Shown here: piece by piece, positions 54,704 through 62,960 of the stretch
Numbering within the stretch: the first letter of the stretch is position 1
Layout: each line of letters starts with the position of its first letter
Assembly (NCBI GenBank): GCA_013112555.1
Contig: JABFGK010000002.1
Location: forward strand, 1,488,001 to 1,552,000
DNA: 64,000 nt
Direction: 5' to 3'
DNA from: Planctomycetota bacterium
GTDB lineage: Bacteria > Planctomycetota > Phycisphaerae > Phycisphaerales > UBA5793
Made by a program: the position numbers and the translations under genes
Notes under the pieces: model-generated
What the model was told of the DNA's origin: nothing
Databases searched by the model: none
The model's input: the letters and a program-made list of their open reading frames with translations, nothing else

Positions 54704-55969
54704 TTACTCCAAACCGCCCTTTTTGGGGCCGTCGTCGAACATCGACCCGAACTTGGCCCGGAGTTTGGCCATCGAGGGATCGTCAGCCCGGCCCATCTCC
54801 TCTTCCTCAGACGCCTTCATTGCCTTGAGCGACAGACTTATCCGCCGGGTGTTCGGCTCAACATCGAGGACCTGCACGGTCACCACCTGATCCTCGGCAA
54901 CCACCTGCGATACTCGATTGACCCGGTCGTGCGAAAGTTCCGAGATATGGATCAGCCCTTCCACGCCCGGTTGGATCTCGACGAAGGCACCGAAGTCGAG
55001 GATCTTGGTGATCCGACCGGTCACGACAGCCCCGGGAGTGATGTCGGCAATGGCGGTGTCGTACGGATCGTCCTGCAACTGCTTCAGGCCGAGCCCGATA
55101 CGGTTGTTCTCGCGATCGACTTTGAGAACCCGGACCGTCACGTCCTGCCCCTCGGTCAGGGCTTCGGATGGATCCTTGATGCGAGCGTAACTGATATCGG
55201 AAATGTGAACCAGGCCGTCCACCCCGACGCCGAGTTCGACAAAGGCACCAAACGGCATGAGTTTGCGGACGGTTCCCTTGAGCACCTGGCCGACTTCGAG
55301 TTTCTCCCACATCTCGCGCCGGTTTTCCTCGCGCTCACGTTCGAGCACAGCCTTGCGCGAGAGCACGATGTTCTTTGCCTTGCGGTTGAACTCGATCACC
55401 TCGCAGGCCATCGCCTGGCCAACGAGATCCTCGAGATCATCAATATGATACAGCCCCGCCTGACCTGCGGGCATGAAGGCACGATGCCCGGCCACTTCCA
55501 TCTCCAGGCCGCCCTTGTTCTTGGCAGCAACGCGTGCCTCAACCACCTGGCCGATTTCGAGATGCTCCCAATCCGCCTTCTGCACCGCCCCGACCCGAGC
55601 CAGAATGTACAGCCCCTCGGAACGGTTGAACCGATTGACGACAAACTCGTAGGTCTCGCCGACTTTCGGCACTGCATCAAACTGCGCGATCGGGCAGACA
55701 CCCTCCTGCTTCGGGCCGAGTTCGACCAGGACATCCTCCGGGGTGACCTGCAGGATCATGCCGGTCACTTTGTCTTTGGATTGCAGATCGCGCGGGCCGC
55801 CGCCTGCACCCATCATGGCAGCTGCCATAGCGTCATCCGGCGAGGTCGGTGCTGAGGAGGCCGTCTCTGCGTCCTTGGCCATCATCGCGTCGAGCGAATC
55901 ATCACTCAGCATGGCCTCGATTTCAGCCTGTGTCTCCGGGTCCAGATCGTCGTAGTGCTGTTTCGACAT
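54704..55969 (-). CDS. Ribosomal protein S1-like protein with four S1 domains
   Basis: The 421-residue protein has four S1/OB-fold RNA-binding domains after an acidic leader: about residues 65-120 (KVTGMILQVTPEDVLVELG), 135-205 (GQVVEARVAAKNKGGLEMEV), 220-290 (GQVLKGTVRKLMPFGAFVEL) and 310-375 (GAVVTGRITKILDFGAFVEI), the last two with the canonical DGLVHIS/EGLIHIS. This number and order are those of bacterial S1 with reduced repeats, which guides mRNA to the 30S subunit. It ends in a Lys/Gly-rich tail. It is encoded downstream of rplS but 133 bases away. Confidence 0.85.
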   Translation of the reverse strand: MSKQHYDDLDPETQAEIEAMLSDDSLDAMMAKDAETASSAPTSPDDAMAAAMMGAGGGPRDLQSKDKVTGMILQVTPEDVLVELGPKQEGVCPIAQFDAVPKVGETYEFVVNRFNRSEGLYILARVGAVQKADWEHLEIGQVVEARVAAKNKGGLEMEVAGHRAFMPAGQAGLYHIDDLEDLVGQAMACEVIEFNRKAKNIVLSRKAVLEREREENRREMWEKLEVGQVLKGTVRKLMPFGAFVELGVGVDGLVHISDISYARIKDPSEALTEGQDVTVRVLKVDRENNRIGLGLKQLQDDPYDTAIADITPGAVVTGRITKILDFGAFVEIQPGVEGLIHISELSHDRVNRVSQVVAEDQVVTVQVLDVEPNTRRISLSLKAMKASEEEEMGRADDPSMAKLRAKFGSMFDDGPKKGGLE

Positions 55970-56102
55970 AGTGGATAACGCCTGGGTGGTTTGAGTGAGG
56001 GCAAAGCATCACTTCATCGTGAGACGATCGACTCCGATGACCGGGGCGCGAAAAAAGGCACGCCCGGCCCCCATGCGGTCGCCAATCCCACGAGTCAGCG
56101 AA

Positions 56103-56582
56103 TCACTCGGCCGCTTCGTCGCCGCCCTCAGCAACCGCTGTCGCAGCAACGGCTGCGGCGGCTTCCTGAGCCTTGCGATTCTGATCGGCCTGGGTCTGCT
56201 CCTGAACGAGCAGGGCATCGAGACCACGACGGCGATCGCGAAGTCGTCGCTTGCGGCCGACGCGCTTGCGAAGGTAGTACAGTTTGGCCCGTCGAGCGTC
56301 GCCACGGCGGACGATCTCGATCTTGGCAACACGCGGCGAGTGGACCGGGAAGACGATTTCAACGCCCTCGTTGGCCACGATGCGGCGAACCGTGATCGAC
56401 TGGTTGATGCCGCTGCCTGCCTGGGCGATGACGACACCCTGGTACACCTGGATGCGTTCCTTCTCACCCTCGATGATCCGACGATGCACGTTGACCGTGT
56501 CACCAATCGTCAGCACCGGCAGCTCATTCTTGAGCTGGTCGGCCACCACACCTTCGAGAATCTCTTGCTTGTTCATAATCAT
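56103..56582 (-). CDS. rplS: Ribosomal protein L19
   Basis: L19 lies at the 30S-50S interface. GGAAAAGAG precedes the ATG at 56582, giving about 159 residues. The core is conserved: PVLTIGDTVNVHRRIIEGEKERIQVYQGVVIA, SITVRRIVANEGVEIVFPVHSPRVAKIEIVRRG and RAKLYYLRKRVGRKRRL. The final 40 residues form an Ala/Gln/Glu-rich extension beyond the usual length. It follows trmD, as in most bacteria. Confidence 0.95.
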   Translation of the reverse strand: MIMNKQEILEGVVADQLKNELPVLTIGDTVNVHRRIIEGEKERIQVYQGVVIAQAGSGINQSITVRRIVANEGVEIVFPVHSPRVAKIEIVRRGDARRAKLYYLRKRVGRKRRLRDRRRGLDALLVQEQTQADQNRKAQEAAAAVAATAVAEGGDEAAE

Positions 56583-56648
56583 GCACTCTTTTCCTTCACT
56601 GCCTGAACCGACACTCGATCCGTCGGCAGCGAACTTCACATGGTTGCG

Positions 56649-57372
56649 TCAACCTGCGTTGTCTTCATCATCCGTGTCAGTCAGGTCGGGTCGCCGTTTT
56701 TTCGTCCGCTCGACCTGCTGTTGTCGTCTCCACTGTTCGATCCGGGCATGGTCTCCTGAGAGTAACACGTCCGGCACTTCCATATTTTCCCACACCCTCG
56801 GCCTGGTGAAATGCGGGCAATCCAGCAGCGGCCTGCCATCTGCATCACGGGCCGAGAAACTGTCACATGCAGCCGAATCCTCGTGCCCGAGCGCTCCCGG
56901 GATCAGTCGGACCAGTGCGTCAATCAGGACCATGGCCGGCAACTCGCCACCGCTGAGGACGTAGTCCCCGATGCTGATCTCCTCGATCGGTGCCAGCCGC
57001 TCGATCACCCGCTCGTCAATCCCCTCGTAGTGGCCGGCAATCATGAGCAAACGAGGCTGCGCTGCGAGTTGCTCCACACGGTGCTGGGTAAGCGGTCGGC
57101 CCTGGGGGGGTCATCAGCACCCTCGTGACCGGGCGGGCATCCATCGGCTCGACGGCCTGCACTGCATCCCAGACGGGTTGGCAGGCCATCACCATGCCGG
57201 GGCCGCCGCCGAACGGCCGATCGTCCACTTTGTTATGCTTGTCGTTCGTGTACTCCCGTATATCGGTGGTCACAATCTCAACCAGGTTGGCCTGCTGGGC
57301 TCGACCGACGATCGACGATCCGAGGACCGGCCCGAACATCTCGGGGAAAATGGTCAGGACATCGATTCGCAT
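56649..57372 (-). CDS. trmD: tRNA (guanine-37-N1)-methyltransferase, interrupted by a one-base frameshift
   Basis: TrmD methylates G37 of tRNAs to prevent frameshifting. The ATG at 57372 begins [20 protein letters not shown]. The frame continues through [21 protein letters not shown] and [10 protein letters not shown], then a run of seven Gs on the plus strand (57104-57110) shifts it; one G fewer restores [19 protein letters not shown], and the other frame carries on with [12 protein letters not shown] (SAM-binding trefoil knot), [13 protein letters not shown] and the C-terminal domain [12 protein letters not shown] to 56649. It lies between rpsP and rplS without rimM. The broken run may be a homopolymer error. 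Confidence 0.88.
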
Positions 57373-57503
57373 GCTGGTCATCCCGCCGAAGTCGGATTGA
57401 CAGGCCGACCATCCGCACCCATCACAACACACCGCCGAACTCACCGGTTGCCGGGCGAATACGCCGGGCAGGGGCGATCGTCGTTCAGACGGATACGCTG
57501 TTG

Positions 57504-57809
57504 TTACGAGGCGCTCTTGGCCGTCGTCGGCTCGGCCACCGGCTCGTACTTCGTGCCGGGTGTCGGGTCAACGCCGATCTTTTTCAGCAAGCCGGCCACC
57601 GTCTCGCTCGGCTGGGCACCGACGCTCAGCCAATAGCGGACGCGCTCGGCATTGATCTTGATCTGATTCTCTTCGTCTTTCGAGATCGGGTCATACCAGC
57701 CCAGTTCCTCGATGACGCGACCATCGCGCGGGGCTCGAGAATCGATGGCATTCAAACGATAAAAGGGGGCGTGACGACGACCAAAACGCTTGAGGCGAAG
57801 TCGTACCAT
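57504..57809 (-). CDS. rpsP: Ribosomal protein S16
   Basis: S16 is needed for 30S assembly. The ATG at 57809 follows GGAG and begins [23 protein letters not shown], the universal S16 start, continuing [20 protein letters not shown] and [12 protein letters not shown]. About 101 residues. It leads the rpsP-trmD-rplS group; rimM, usually between rpsP and trmD, is missing. The preceding leader has a strong nested hairpin (57883-57929). Confidence 0.94.
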   Translation of the reverse strand: MVRLRLKRFGRRHAPFYRLNAIDSRAPRDGRVIEELGWYDPISKDEENQIKINAERVRYWLSVGAQPSETVAGLLKKIGVDPTPGTKYEPVAEPTTAKSAS

Positions 57810-57882
57810 GAAATGGCGCTCCATCAACATCAGGGTCCGGAAGGCACCTGTTCGCTCGGAACATCCGAGGGCTGAACGGGGC

Positions 57883-57929
57883 GGCAGGCTGGGACAGACG
57901 CGGAAGCACACGTCTGCGTGGGGCCTGCC
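57883..57929 (-). promoter_or_regulatory. Structured 5' leader of rpsP
   Basis: Two nested stems, GGCAGGC/GCCTGCC (57883-57889 with 57923-57929) and CAGACG/CGTCTG (57895-57900 with 57911-57916), form a long hairpin 74 bases upstream of the rpsP start. It may be an autoregulatory leader or a terminator-type structure. The remainder of the 334-base gap to the divergent ferredoxin gene holds nothing else recognised. Confidence 0.4.
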
Positions 57930-58143
57930 CGAAAAAGGACCGGGTTTATGAAAAATGTCCGGGGAGTGTAGCACGATCCCGGCAATGTTCCACGACTCGA
58001 AGCGAGCCGAAACGACTCGGTAAGCCGGCTGACACTAAATGCAGGCAGAATCAAACATTTAGCCACCCAAAAGCACAATCCGGCCGTAGTATACCGATGA
58101 TGTATCCCGGGGGCTGATAGCCTCGAAAACGGGCAGGAAACCG

Positions 58144-58773
58144 ATGTCGAGACAAGACAAGACCAACATCTTCTCAGGTTTTGCCAGAGCAATGGCACAG
58201 CGAGTGCGCGGCCGCAGCACGTCATCCCCCGACGACACGCAGCCGGCGGTCATCGAGGATACCGGCAAGCCCGCCGTGCAGGATCAGCCAGCCTATGTCC
58301 GGCCACCCGGCGCTGTCTCTGAGGACCAGTTCCTGCAGGTCTGCGGCGGGTGCGGGTCGTGTATTGCGGAATGCCCATATGGGGTAATCCAGTTCCTCGG
58401 ATCAGAGTATGGGTCCAATGTTGAGGGCACGCCGGCGATTCTTCCGGCTGTCAATCCGTGTCTGCTGTGCCCGGACATGCCATGTGCCGCAGCCTGCTCG
58501 ACCGGTGGGTTGGTCCCGATGGCGCCGAGCCGGGTGTTCATGGGGACGGCCGTGATCACTGACGACCTGTGCGTGATCAAGGCCGGCCAGGACTGCGAGA
58601 TGATGTGCGTCACGAAATGCCCGCTGGGTCAGGACGCGATCACGGTGCAGAGCGAGACTGGAATGCCGCTGGTCAATGTGCGTGGCTGCACCGGCTGTGG
58701 GATCTGCGCGCACGAATGCCCTGCCGATGCCATCAACATCGCGCCGAACCGGGAATCGCAACGCATGCGGTAG
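58144..58773 (+). CDS. Polyferredoxin-like protein with four cysteine clusters (NapG/MauM type)
   Basis: The 209-residue protein has four cysteine groups that should each hold a 4Fe-4S cluster: CGGCGSCIAECP, CLLCPDMPCAAAC, CEMMCVTKCP (with a preceding Cys at LCVIK) and CTGCGICAHECP. This order resembles the NapG/MauM ferredoxin-type proteins that pass electrons to periplasmic reductases. The N-terminus is basic and polar without a clear Tat motif. No reductase gene is nearby, so the partner is unknown. It stands alone, divergent from rpsP. Confidence 0.82.
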   Translation: MSRQDKTNIFSGFARAMAQRVRGRSTSSPDDTQPAVIEDTGKPAVQDQPAYVRPPGAVSEDQFLQVCGGCGSCIAECPYGVIQFLGSEYGSNVEGTPAILPAVNPCLLCPDMPCAAACSTGGLVPMAPSRVFMGTAVITDDLCVIKAGQDCEMMCVTKCPLGQDAITVQSETGMPLVNVRGCTGCGICAHECPADAINIAPNRESQRMR

Positions 58774-58797
58774 CCGAATGGCATGTGCCCTGCTCCG

Positions 58798-59065
58798 ACG
58801 AGCCGCGACCGTGAGGGAGCGGGTTTCATCTCCGTCATCCCGGCGCAGGCCGGAATCCATCCCCCCTCGTCATTCCTGCGAACGCAGGAATCCATCTTCT
58901 CCTGTTCTTCCCCCCGGATCGTCAATCTCCCGATTGGCACACTTCTCCTTTTTCTCCCGCCACCACCGGTGGCGGCTTTGTGACACGCCCTTGCCGGTGG
59001 GCTTTCGCGGGGAACGCTCACCCCACCCTACACCTGTTGCCCGCTTACTGACGTGCGCGGCTCGT
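58798..59065. mobile_element. 268-bp composite element with unlike 26-bp ends
   Basis: The left end (58798-58823) is the ACGAGCCGCGACCGTGAGGG variant and the right end (59040-59065) is the reverse complement of the ACGAGCCGCGCACGTCAGTA variant. Inside are two TCAT...GGAATCC palindromes (58835-58858, 58870-58893) and a REP unit (58991-59031). It occupies the whole gap between the ferredoxin and TPR-like genes. Confidence 0.65.
58991..59031 (-). repeat. REP unit inside the composite element
   Basis: TTGCCGGTGGGCTTTCGCGG...CACCCCACCCTAC is a REP unit with its GTAG head on the minus strand, far from the transposase. Confidence 0.7.
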
Positions 59066-59100
59066 CGGAACACGGGCACGCCGCAGTGTGCCACTACGGT

Positions 59101-60129
59101 TCAATCCTTCTTCTTCACGCGCCAGCGCTTGCTCGCCAGGTACATGCTTGCATCCCGAGCCGCTGTGAACTTCGGGTACTTTCGAGCCAGTTTCTTCATC
59201 GCCCGCCGATCATCGCGATTCGCCGCTGAACGCCATTGCAGATACACAAGCCATTTTCTTCGAAGTTGCGCTTTCCACTCCGGGCTATCTCGATCCTCGG
59301 TTTCATAATCTACCAACCCGACGTCATCCAGCCCGTCAGGGTTTACCGTCCACGTTGGGGCTGGGTACGGCGTCATCCGATATAACATCCACGGCCAACG
59401 ACGCGAACGCAGTGTCAGGAACGGAATTGCAAACCATGTCTGCGTATCTAGATCATACTTCGCGCCCGTCTTGATCAGTCGCTCGATCTCGCGCTCATAT
59501 CTCACATGGTCGTTCATCGCGCCATACACGACGCATCTGAGTCGCATTGCTTCAGCAGATCGACGCCGAGCGAGATACGTCAGGGCATCATGTGGTCTGC
59601 CTGCCGCCAGCAGCTCATTGGCCCTGCCCAGCTTTGAGATGCCGTAGCGCTTTGAGAACTTCGTGTCTGACAGATCGGTGGCATTCCGTAGTTCAGACTC
59701 AGCCGTTCCTGATTTCGGATCGAGTTCCAGTGCCCGACGTAGCACATCGGCCGCTAATTTCCGCCGATGGAGGTTCAAGAGTGCCCAGCCCAGAAACTCC
59801 CAGTTCTGTTGGTCATCCGGAGAGAGTTTGATCGCTTTGATATATGCACGGGCAGATGCACGCTCAGCCCCGAGGCGGATGTCATACATGTCAGCCACCA
59901 GACTCCAGGCAGCCGATGCACGATCTCGATCTTTCTGCGTTCTCATTCGCGTTGCCAGGCACTCAGCACACGGGACCATTGTCCTGATCAGCCACCAATA
60001 CCCACGCTCGTCAACGATGTCACACGGGTGCGGCGTGTCATCGTCGTATATCTCCTCGAATACCCGGCGTGCAAAGGCATAGGTGATGGCATCACGGTTC
60101 ATGATGGAGCTGGTTTTGGGAAGTGCCAT
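59101..60129 (-). CDS. TPR-like protein of unknown function
   Basis: The 342-residue protein has tetratricopeptide-like helix pairs, clearest at ARAYIKAIKLSPDDQQNWEFLGWALLNLHRRKLAADVLRRALELDPKSG (two repeats) and a third near LGRANELLAAGRPHDALTYLARR. It has no signal peptide and would act inside the cell as a scaffold or binding protein. A Trp-rich segment and a Lys/Arg-rich end (YLASKRWRVKKKD) follow. No partner gene is near. Family beyond the TPR-like pattern not recognised. Confidence 0.65.
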   Translation of the reverse strand: MALPKTSSIMNRDAITYAFARRVFEEIYDDDTPHPCDIVDERGYWWLIRTMVPCAECLATRMRTQKDRDRASAAWSLVADMYDIRLGAERASARAYIKAIKLSPDDQQNWEFLGWALLNLHRRKLAADVLRRALELDPKSGTAESELRNATDLSDTKFSKRYGISKLGRANELLAAGRPHDALTYLARRRSAEAMRLRCVVYGAMNDHVRYEREIERLIKTGAKYDLDTQTWFAIPFLTLRSRRWPWMLYRMTPYPAPTWTVNPDGLDDVGLVDYETEDRDSPEWKAQLRRKWLVYLQWRSAANRDDRRAMKKLARKYPKFTAARDASMYLASKRWRVKKKD

Positions 60130-60161
60130 GATGTGAGATGGTAGGCAATTGCTCCGCTCCG

Positions 60162-60386
60162 ACGAGCCGCGACCGTGAGGGAGCGGGTTCCTGTCCGATC
60201 TGAGCCCTCTATGGGCTCAGTCCCGCTTACTGACGTCGTGCCCGGCTCGTAAGATCCGGGCCTGTGGCCCGATGATGGACGGGCGAGACGCCCGTGCGAC
60301 TGCAGCGGAGTGGAGAAGATGGATTCCCGCGTGCACGGGAATGACGAGTGAGGAGAAGAGCCCGCTCCCTCACGGTCGCGGCTCGT
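60162..60386. mobile_element. 225-bp element with perfect 26-bp terminal inverted repeats, copy 2
   Basis: Ends at 60162-60187 and 60361-60386 are identical to those of the 176-bp element at 43203-43378. About 117 bases of interior match the reverse complement of that element closely. The remaining 50 bases are extra and hold a GGATTCCCGCGTGCACGGGAATGAC palindrome, so one repeat family has inserted in another. Confidence 0.75.
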
Positions 60387-60519
60387 AAGAAGGCAGCAGG
60401 ATTGAAATCCTCCTGCCCGATTCACTCCCTCACGACACGTCTCCCTCATGCCCGTTTCACGTCTACACTACCGGCTCACACCAGCACTACACAAACGCCC
60501 CGGAAAGCGCTGTACCGCC

Positions 60520-62208
60520 ATGCCTGATCCTGATACCCCGGTCATCAAAACCCGATTTGCCCCCTCGCCATCCGGCCACCTCCACGTCGGCGGCGCCCGC
60601 ACTGCCCTGCTCAGTTGGGCCTATGCCAAAGGCCGTGGAGGCCGGTTCATCCTCCGCATTGAGGATACCGACCAAAAGCGATCCTCACGCACAGCCATGG
60701 AAGGCATGCTCCGCGACCTCCGCTGGCTCGGCATCGACTGGGATGAAGGCCCCGAGTTCGAGGACTGCGGCGGGGGCGACAACGGCCCATACTTCCAGTC
60801 CGAACGGCTCGACATCTACCAGCAGTATCTCGACCAACTCATCGTGGAAGGCAAAGCCTACTACGCCTTCGAAACCGCAGAAGAACTCGATGCGAAACGG
60901 GCCGATGCCCGACAACGCGGCGAGCCGTATCGCTATGACCGGGCAGCGCTGGACCTGAGCCTGGAGGCAGTCAATCAGTACCGGGCTGAAGGCCGGCCGG
61001 CCGTCATTCGCCTGCTCGTTGAGTCCGGCGAGATCACGATCCATGATGAGATCGTCAATGATGCGATCATCCCCGCCGGCGAACTCGACGACTTCATTAT
61101 CTGCAAGGCCGACGGCTACCCGACCTACCACTTTGCCGTTGTGGTTGATGACCAACTCATGGGCGTCACCCATGTCCTGCGTGCCCAGGAGCACTTCAAG
61201 AATACTGCCAAGCACATGTTGCTGCAGGATGCGCTCGGATTCCGTCGGCCGACCTACGGCCACTTGTCCGTCATCATAAACCCGGACAACTCGAAAATGT
61301 CCAAACGTGATAAGGACAAAGCCCTCCGCGCAGCAGCGCGCGAGAACGGAATGACCGAGTCGCCGACTGCGCTGATTCCACAGGATGCGTTTGCTGCCTG
61401 GTTGAAGAACAAGGATCAGCAACTCGAACTGAACCAGGCAGTCGTATTGGCAGACGTGCTGGGGATCGAACTGCCCGAGATTGATGTCGATGACTTTCGG
61501 CGCTCCGGCTACCTGCCGGAAGTCCTGTGCAACTTCCTCGCGCTCAACGGCTGGTCACCCGGCCAGGATATCGAAAAGTTCGATAATGCTTTTCTCATCG
61601 AGCGATTCGATCTCAATCGAGTCAACAAAGCACCGGCGAAGTTCGACCGGGCGAAACTGCTGTCATTCAACCTCGATGCATTGAGTGAGATGCCGGAGGA
61701 TGACTTCGTCCAGCGCGTTCTTGCCCACGCCCGAGAGTTTCATCCCGAGTTTGCAGAACAGTTCACGGATGAGCAACTCGATCTCATCGCCCGATGTAAC
61801 AAAGCCCGCTCCAAGACGCTCAATGACCCGATCTCGGAAAGCACGTTTCTGCTGACTGCCGACGAGGCGATCGAGTACCAGGATTCGAAACCGATCCGCA
61901 AGGCCATGCACAAAGGGGATGGCCACCGGCACCTCGCAGCCGTGCGCGGGTTGCTGGAGGCACTCGATCCATTCACTGCCGAATCGATCGAGGATGTCCT
62001 GACCCAGTACGCCCAGCAGCACACCGACGGCAAACTCGGGGTGGTGGCCCAGCCGCTGCGGATCGCTGTGACCGGCACCACTGTCAGCCCGCCGATCTAT
62101 GACACGCTGGCGTTATTGGGCCGGCAACGGGTTCTGGCCCGCATTGATCGCTGTATGAGTCTCCGCGTCGGCTTACCGGACGAACCGATCCGTTCGACCG
62201 AGCCGTGA
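60520..62208 (+). CDS. gltX: Glutamyl-tRNA synthetase
   Basis: GltX charges tRNA(Glu). The ATG at 60520 begins MPDPDTPVIKTRFAPSPSGHLHVGG (HIGH box HLHVGG) and gives about 562 residues. Other motifs: GGRFILRIEDTDQKRS, FIICKADGYPTYHFAVVVDD, and the KMSKS box KMSKRDKDKAL. The C-terminal part is an alpha-helical anticodon-binding domain. An extra segment near DAFAAWLKNKDQQLELNQAVVLADVLG is longer than in most GltX. Since glnS is present, it probably charges tRNA(Glu) only. Confidence 0.94.
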   Translation: MPDPDTPVIKTRFAPSPSGHLHVGGARTALLSWAYAKGRGGRFILRIEDTDQKRSSRTAMEGMLRDLRWLGIDWDEGPEFEDCGGGDNGPYFQSERLDIYQQYLDQLIVEGKAYYAFETAEELDAKRADARQRGEPYRYDRAALDLSLEAVNQYRAEGRPAVIRLLVESGEITIHDEIVNDAIIPAGELDDFIICKADGYPTYHFAVVVDDQLMGVTHVLRAQEHFKNTAKHMLLQDALGFRRPTYGHLSVIINPDNSKMSKRDKDKALRAAARENGMTESPTALIPQDAFAAWLKNKDQQLELNQAVVLADVLGIELPEIDVDDFRRSGYLPEVLCNFLALNGWSPGQDIEKFDNAFLIERFDLNRVNKAPAKFDRAKLLSFNLDALSEMPEDDFVQRVLAHAREFHPEFAEQFTDEQLDLIARCNKARSKTLNDPISESTFLLTADEAIEYQDSKPIRKAMHKGDGHRHLAAVRGLLEALDPFTAESIEDVLTQYAQQHTDGKLGVVAQPLRIAVTGTTVSPPIYDTLALLGRQRVLARIDRCMSLRVGLPDEPIRSTEP

Positions 62209-62418
62209 TGTCTGCTGTACCCTCTGGCCGGCCCGATAATCCTCTCTCGTGTTAGAGCAGTCCGGTTGTTCTGCGTTTCTGAGCGTGATTCCTGTGGGAA
62301 GATGGGGGAGCCACTCTCTTTGGTGCGTACTTAATTGTACCGTTCAATGTGTGGATGGCCCGGGATCGGATGGACCGGCCCTGTGTCTGTCGGCACGGTG
62401 ATCGAGGGGAGGCGTGTG

Positions 62419-62922
62419 ATGCTGTTACGCTTACTTGTGGATACACTGGTCGTGGCCGGCCTGGCATTGTTGTGCCTGGGCTATCTGGCATATGAACGCG
62501 GCCTCGACGATGAACGACGGCAGATTGAGGATCTTCGGACGAACGTGCGCCTGATTGAGCAGCAAGTAAAACTCCAGGCGGCGCTGGGGCATGCGCAGTG
62601 TAACGAAGACGGATTCCCAGTGACGGTCAATCCGGCATGGTTCGGCACGGCCATCCCTCGGAACCCAATGCTCAACGACGGTCGTCATCCCTGGGTGGAA
62701 GTGGCGTTCGGGCCGGAACTCACTGCCGAGCACCCGCATCTGCTGGTCGCATCGAGGCCGGAACTGGCCGGCTTCTGGTATAACCCACGGACCGGGACCG
62801 TTCGCGCTCGTGTACCGCAGATGGTCAGCGATGAGCACACACTCGAGGTGTACAACTATGTGAATGGTTGCAATCTCAGCAAGTTGTTTGTACACGATCT
62901 GGAACCGGTCACAGCCGATTGA
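62419..62922 (+). CDS. Small single-pass membrane protein of unknown function
   Basis: GGGGAGG precedes the ATG at 62419. The product of about 167 residues begins MLLRLLVDTLVVAGLALLCLGYLAYERG, one N-terminal helix with a charged following region (DDERRQIEDLRTNVRLIEQQV), like a pseudopilin or signal-anchored protein. The outer part is aromatic (VNPAWFGTAIPRNPM, FWYNPRTGTVRARV). A prepilin cleavage site is not clear. No family assigned. Confidence 0.6.
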   Translation: MLLRLLVDTLVVAGLALLCLGYLAYERGLDDERRQIEDLRTNVRLIEQQVKLQAALGHAQCNEDGFPVTVNPAWFGTAIPRNPMLNDGRHPWVEVAFGPELTAEHPHLLVASRPELAGFWYNPRTGTVRARVPQMVSDEHTLEVYNYVNGCNLSKLFVHDLEPVTAD

Positions 62923-62960
62923 ACCTCGGGATGAACAAAAGGGGTCGGGAGTCGATTCCG

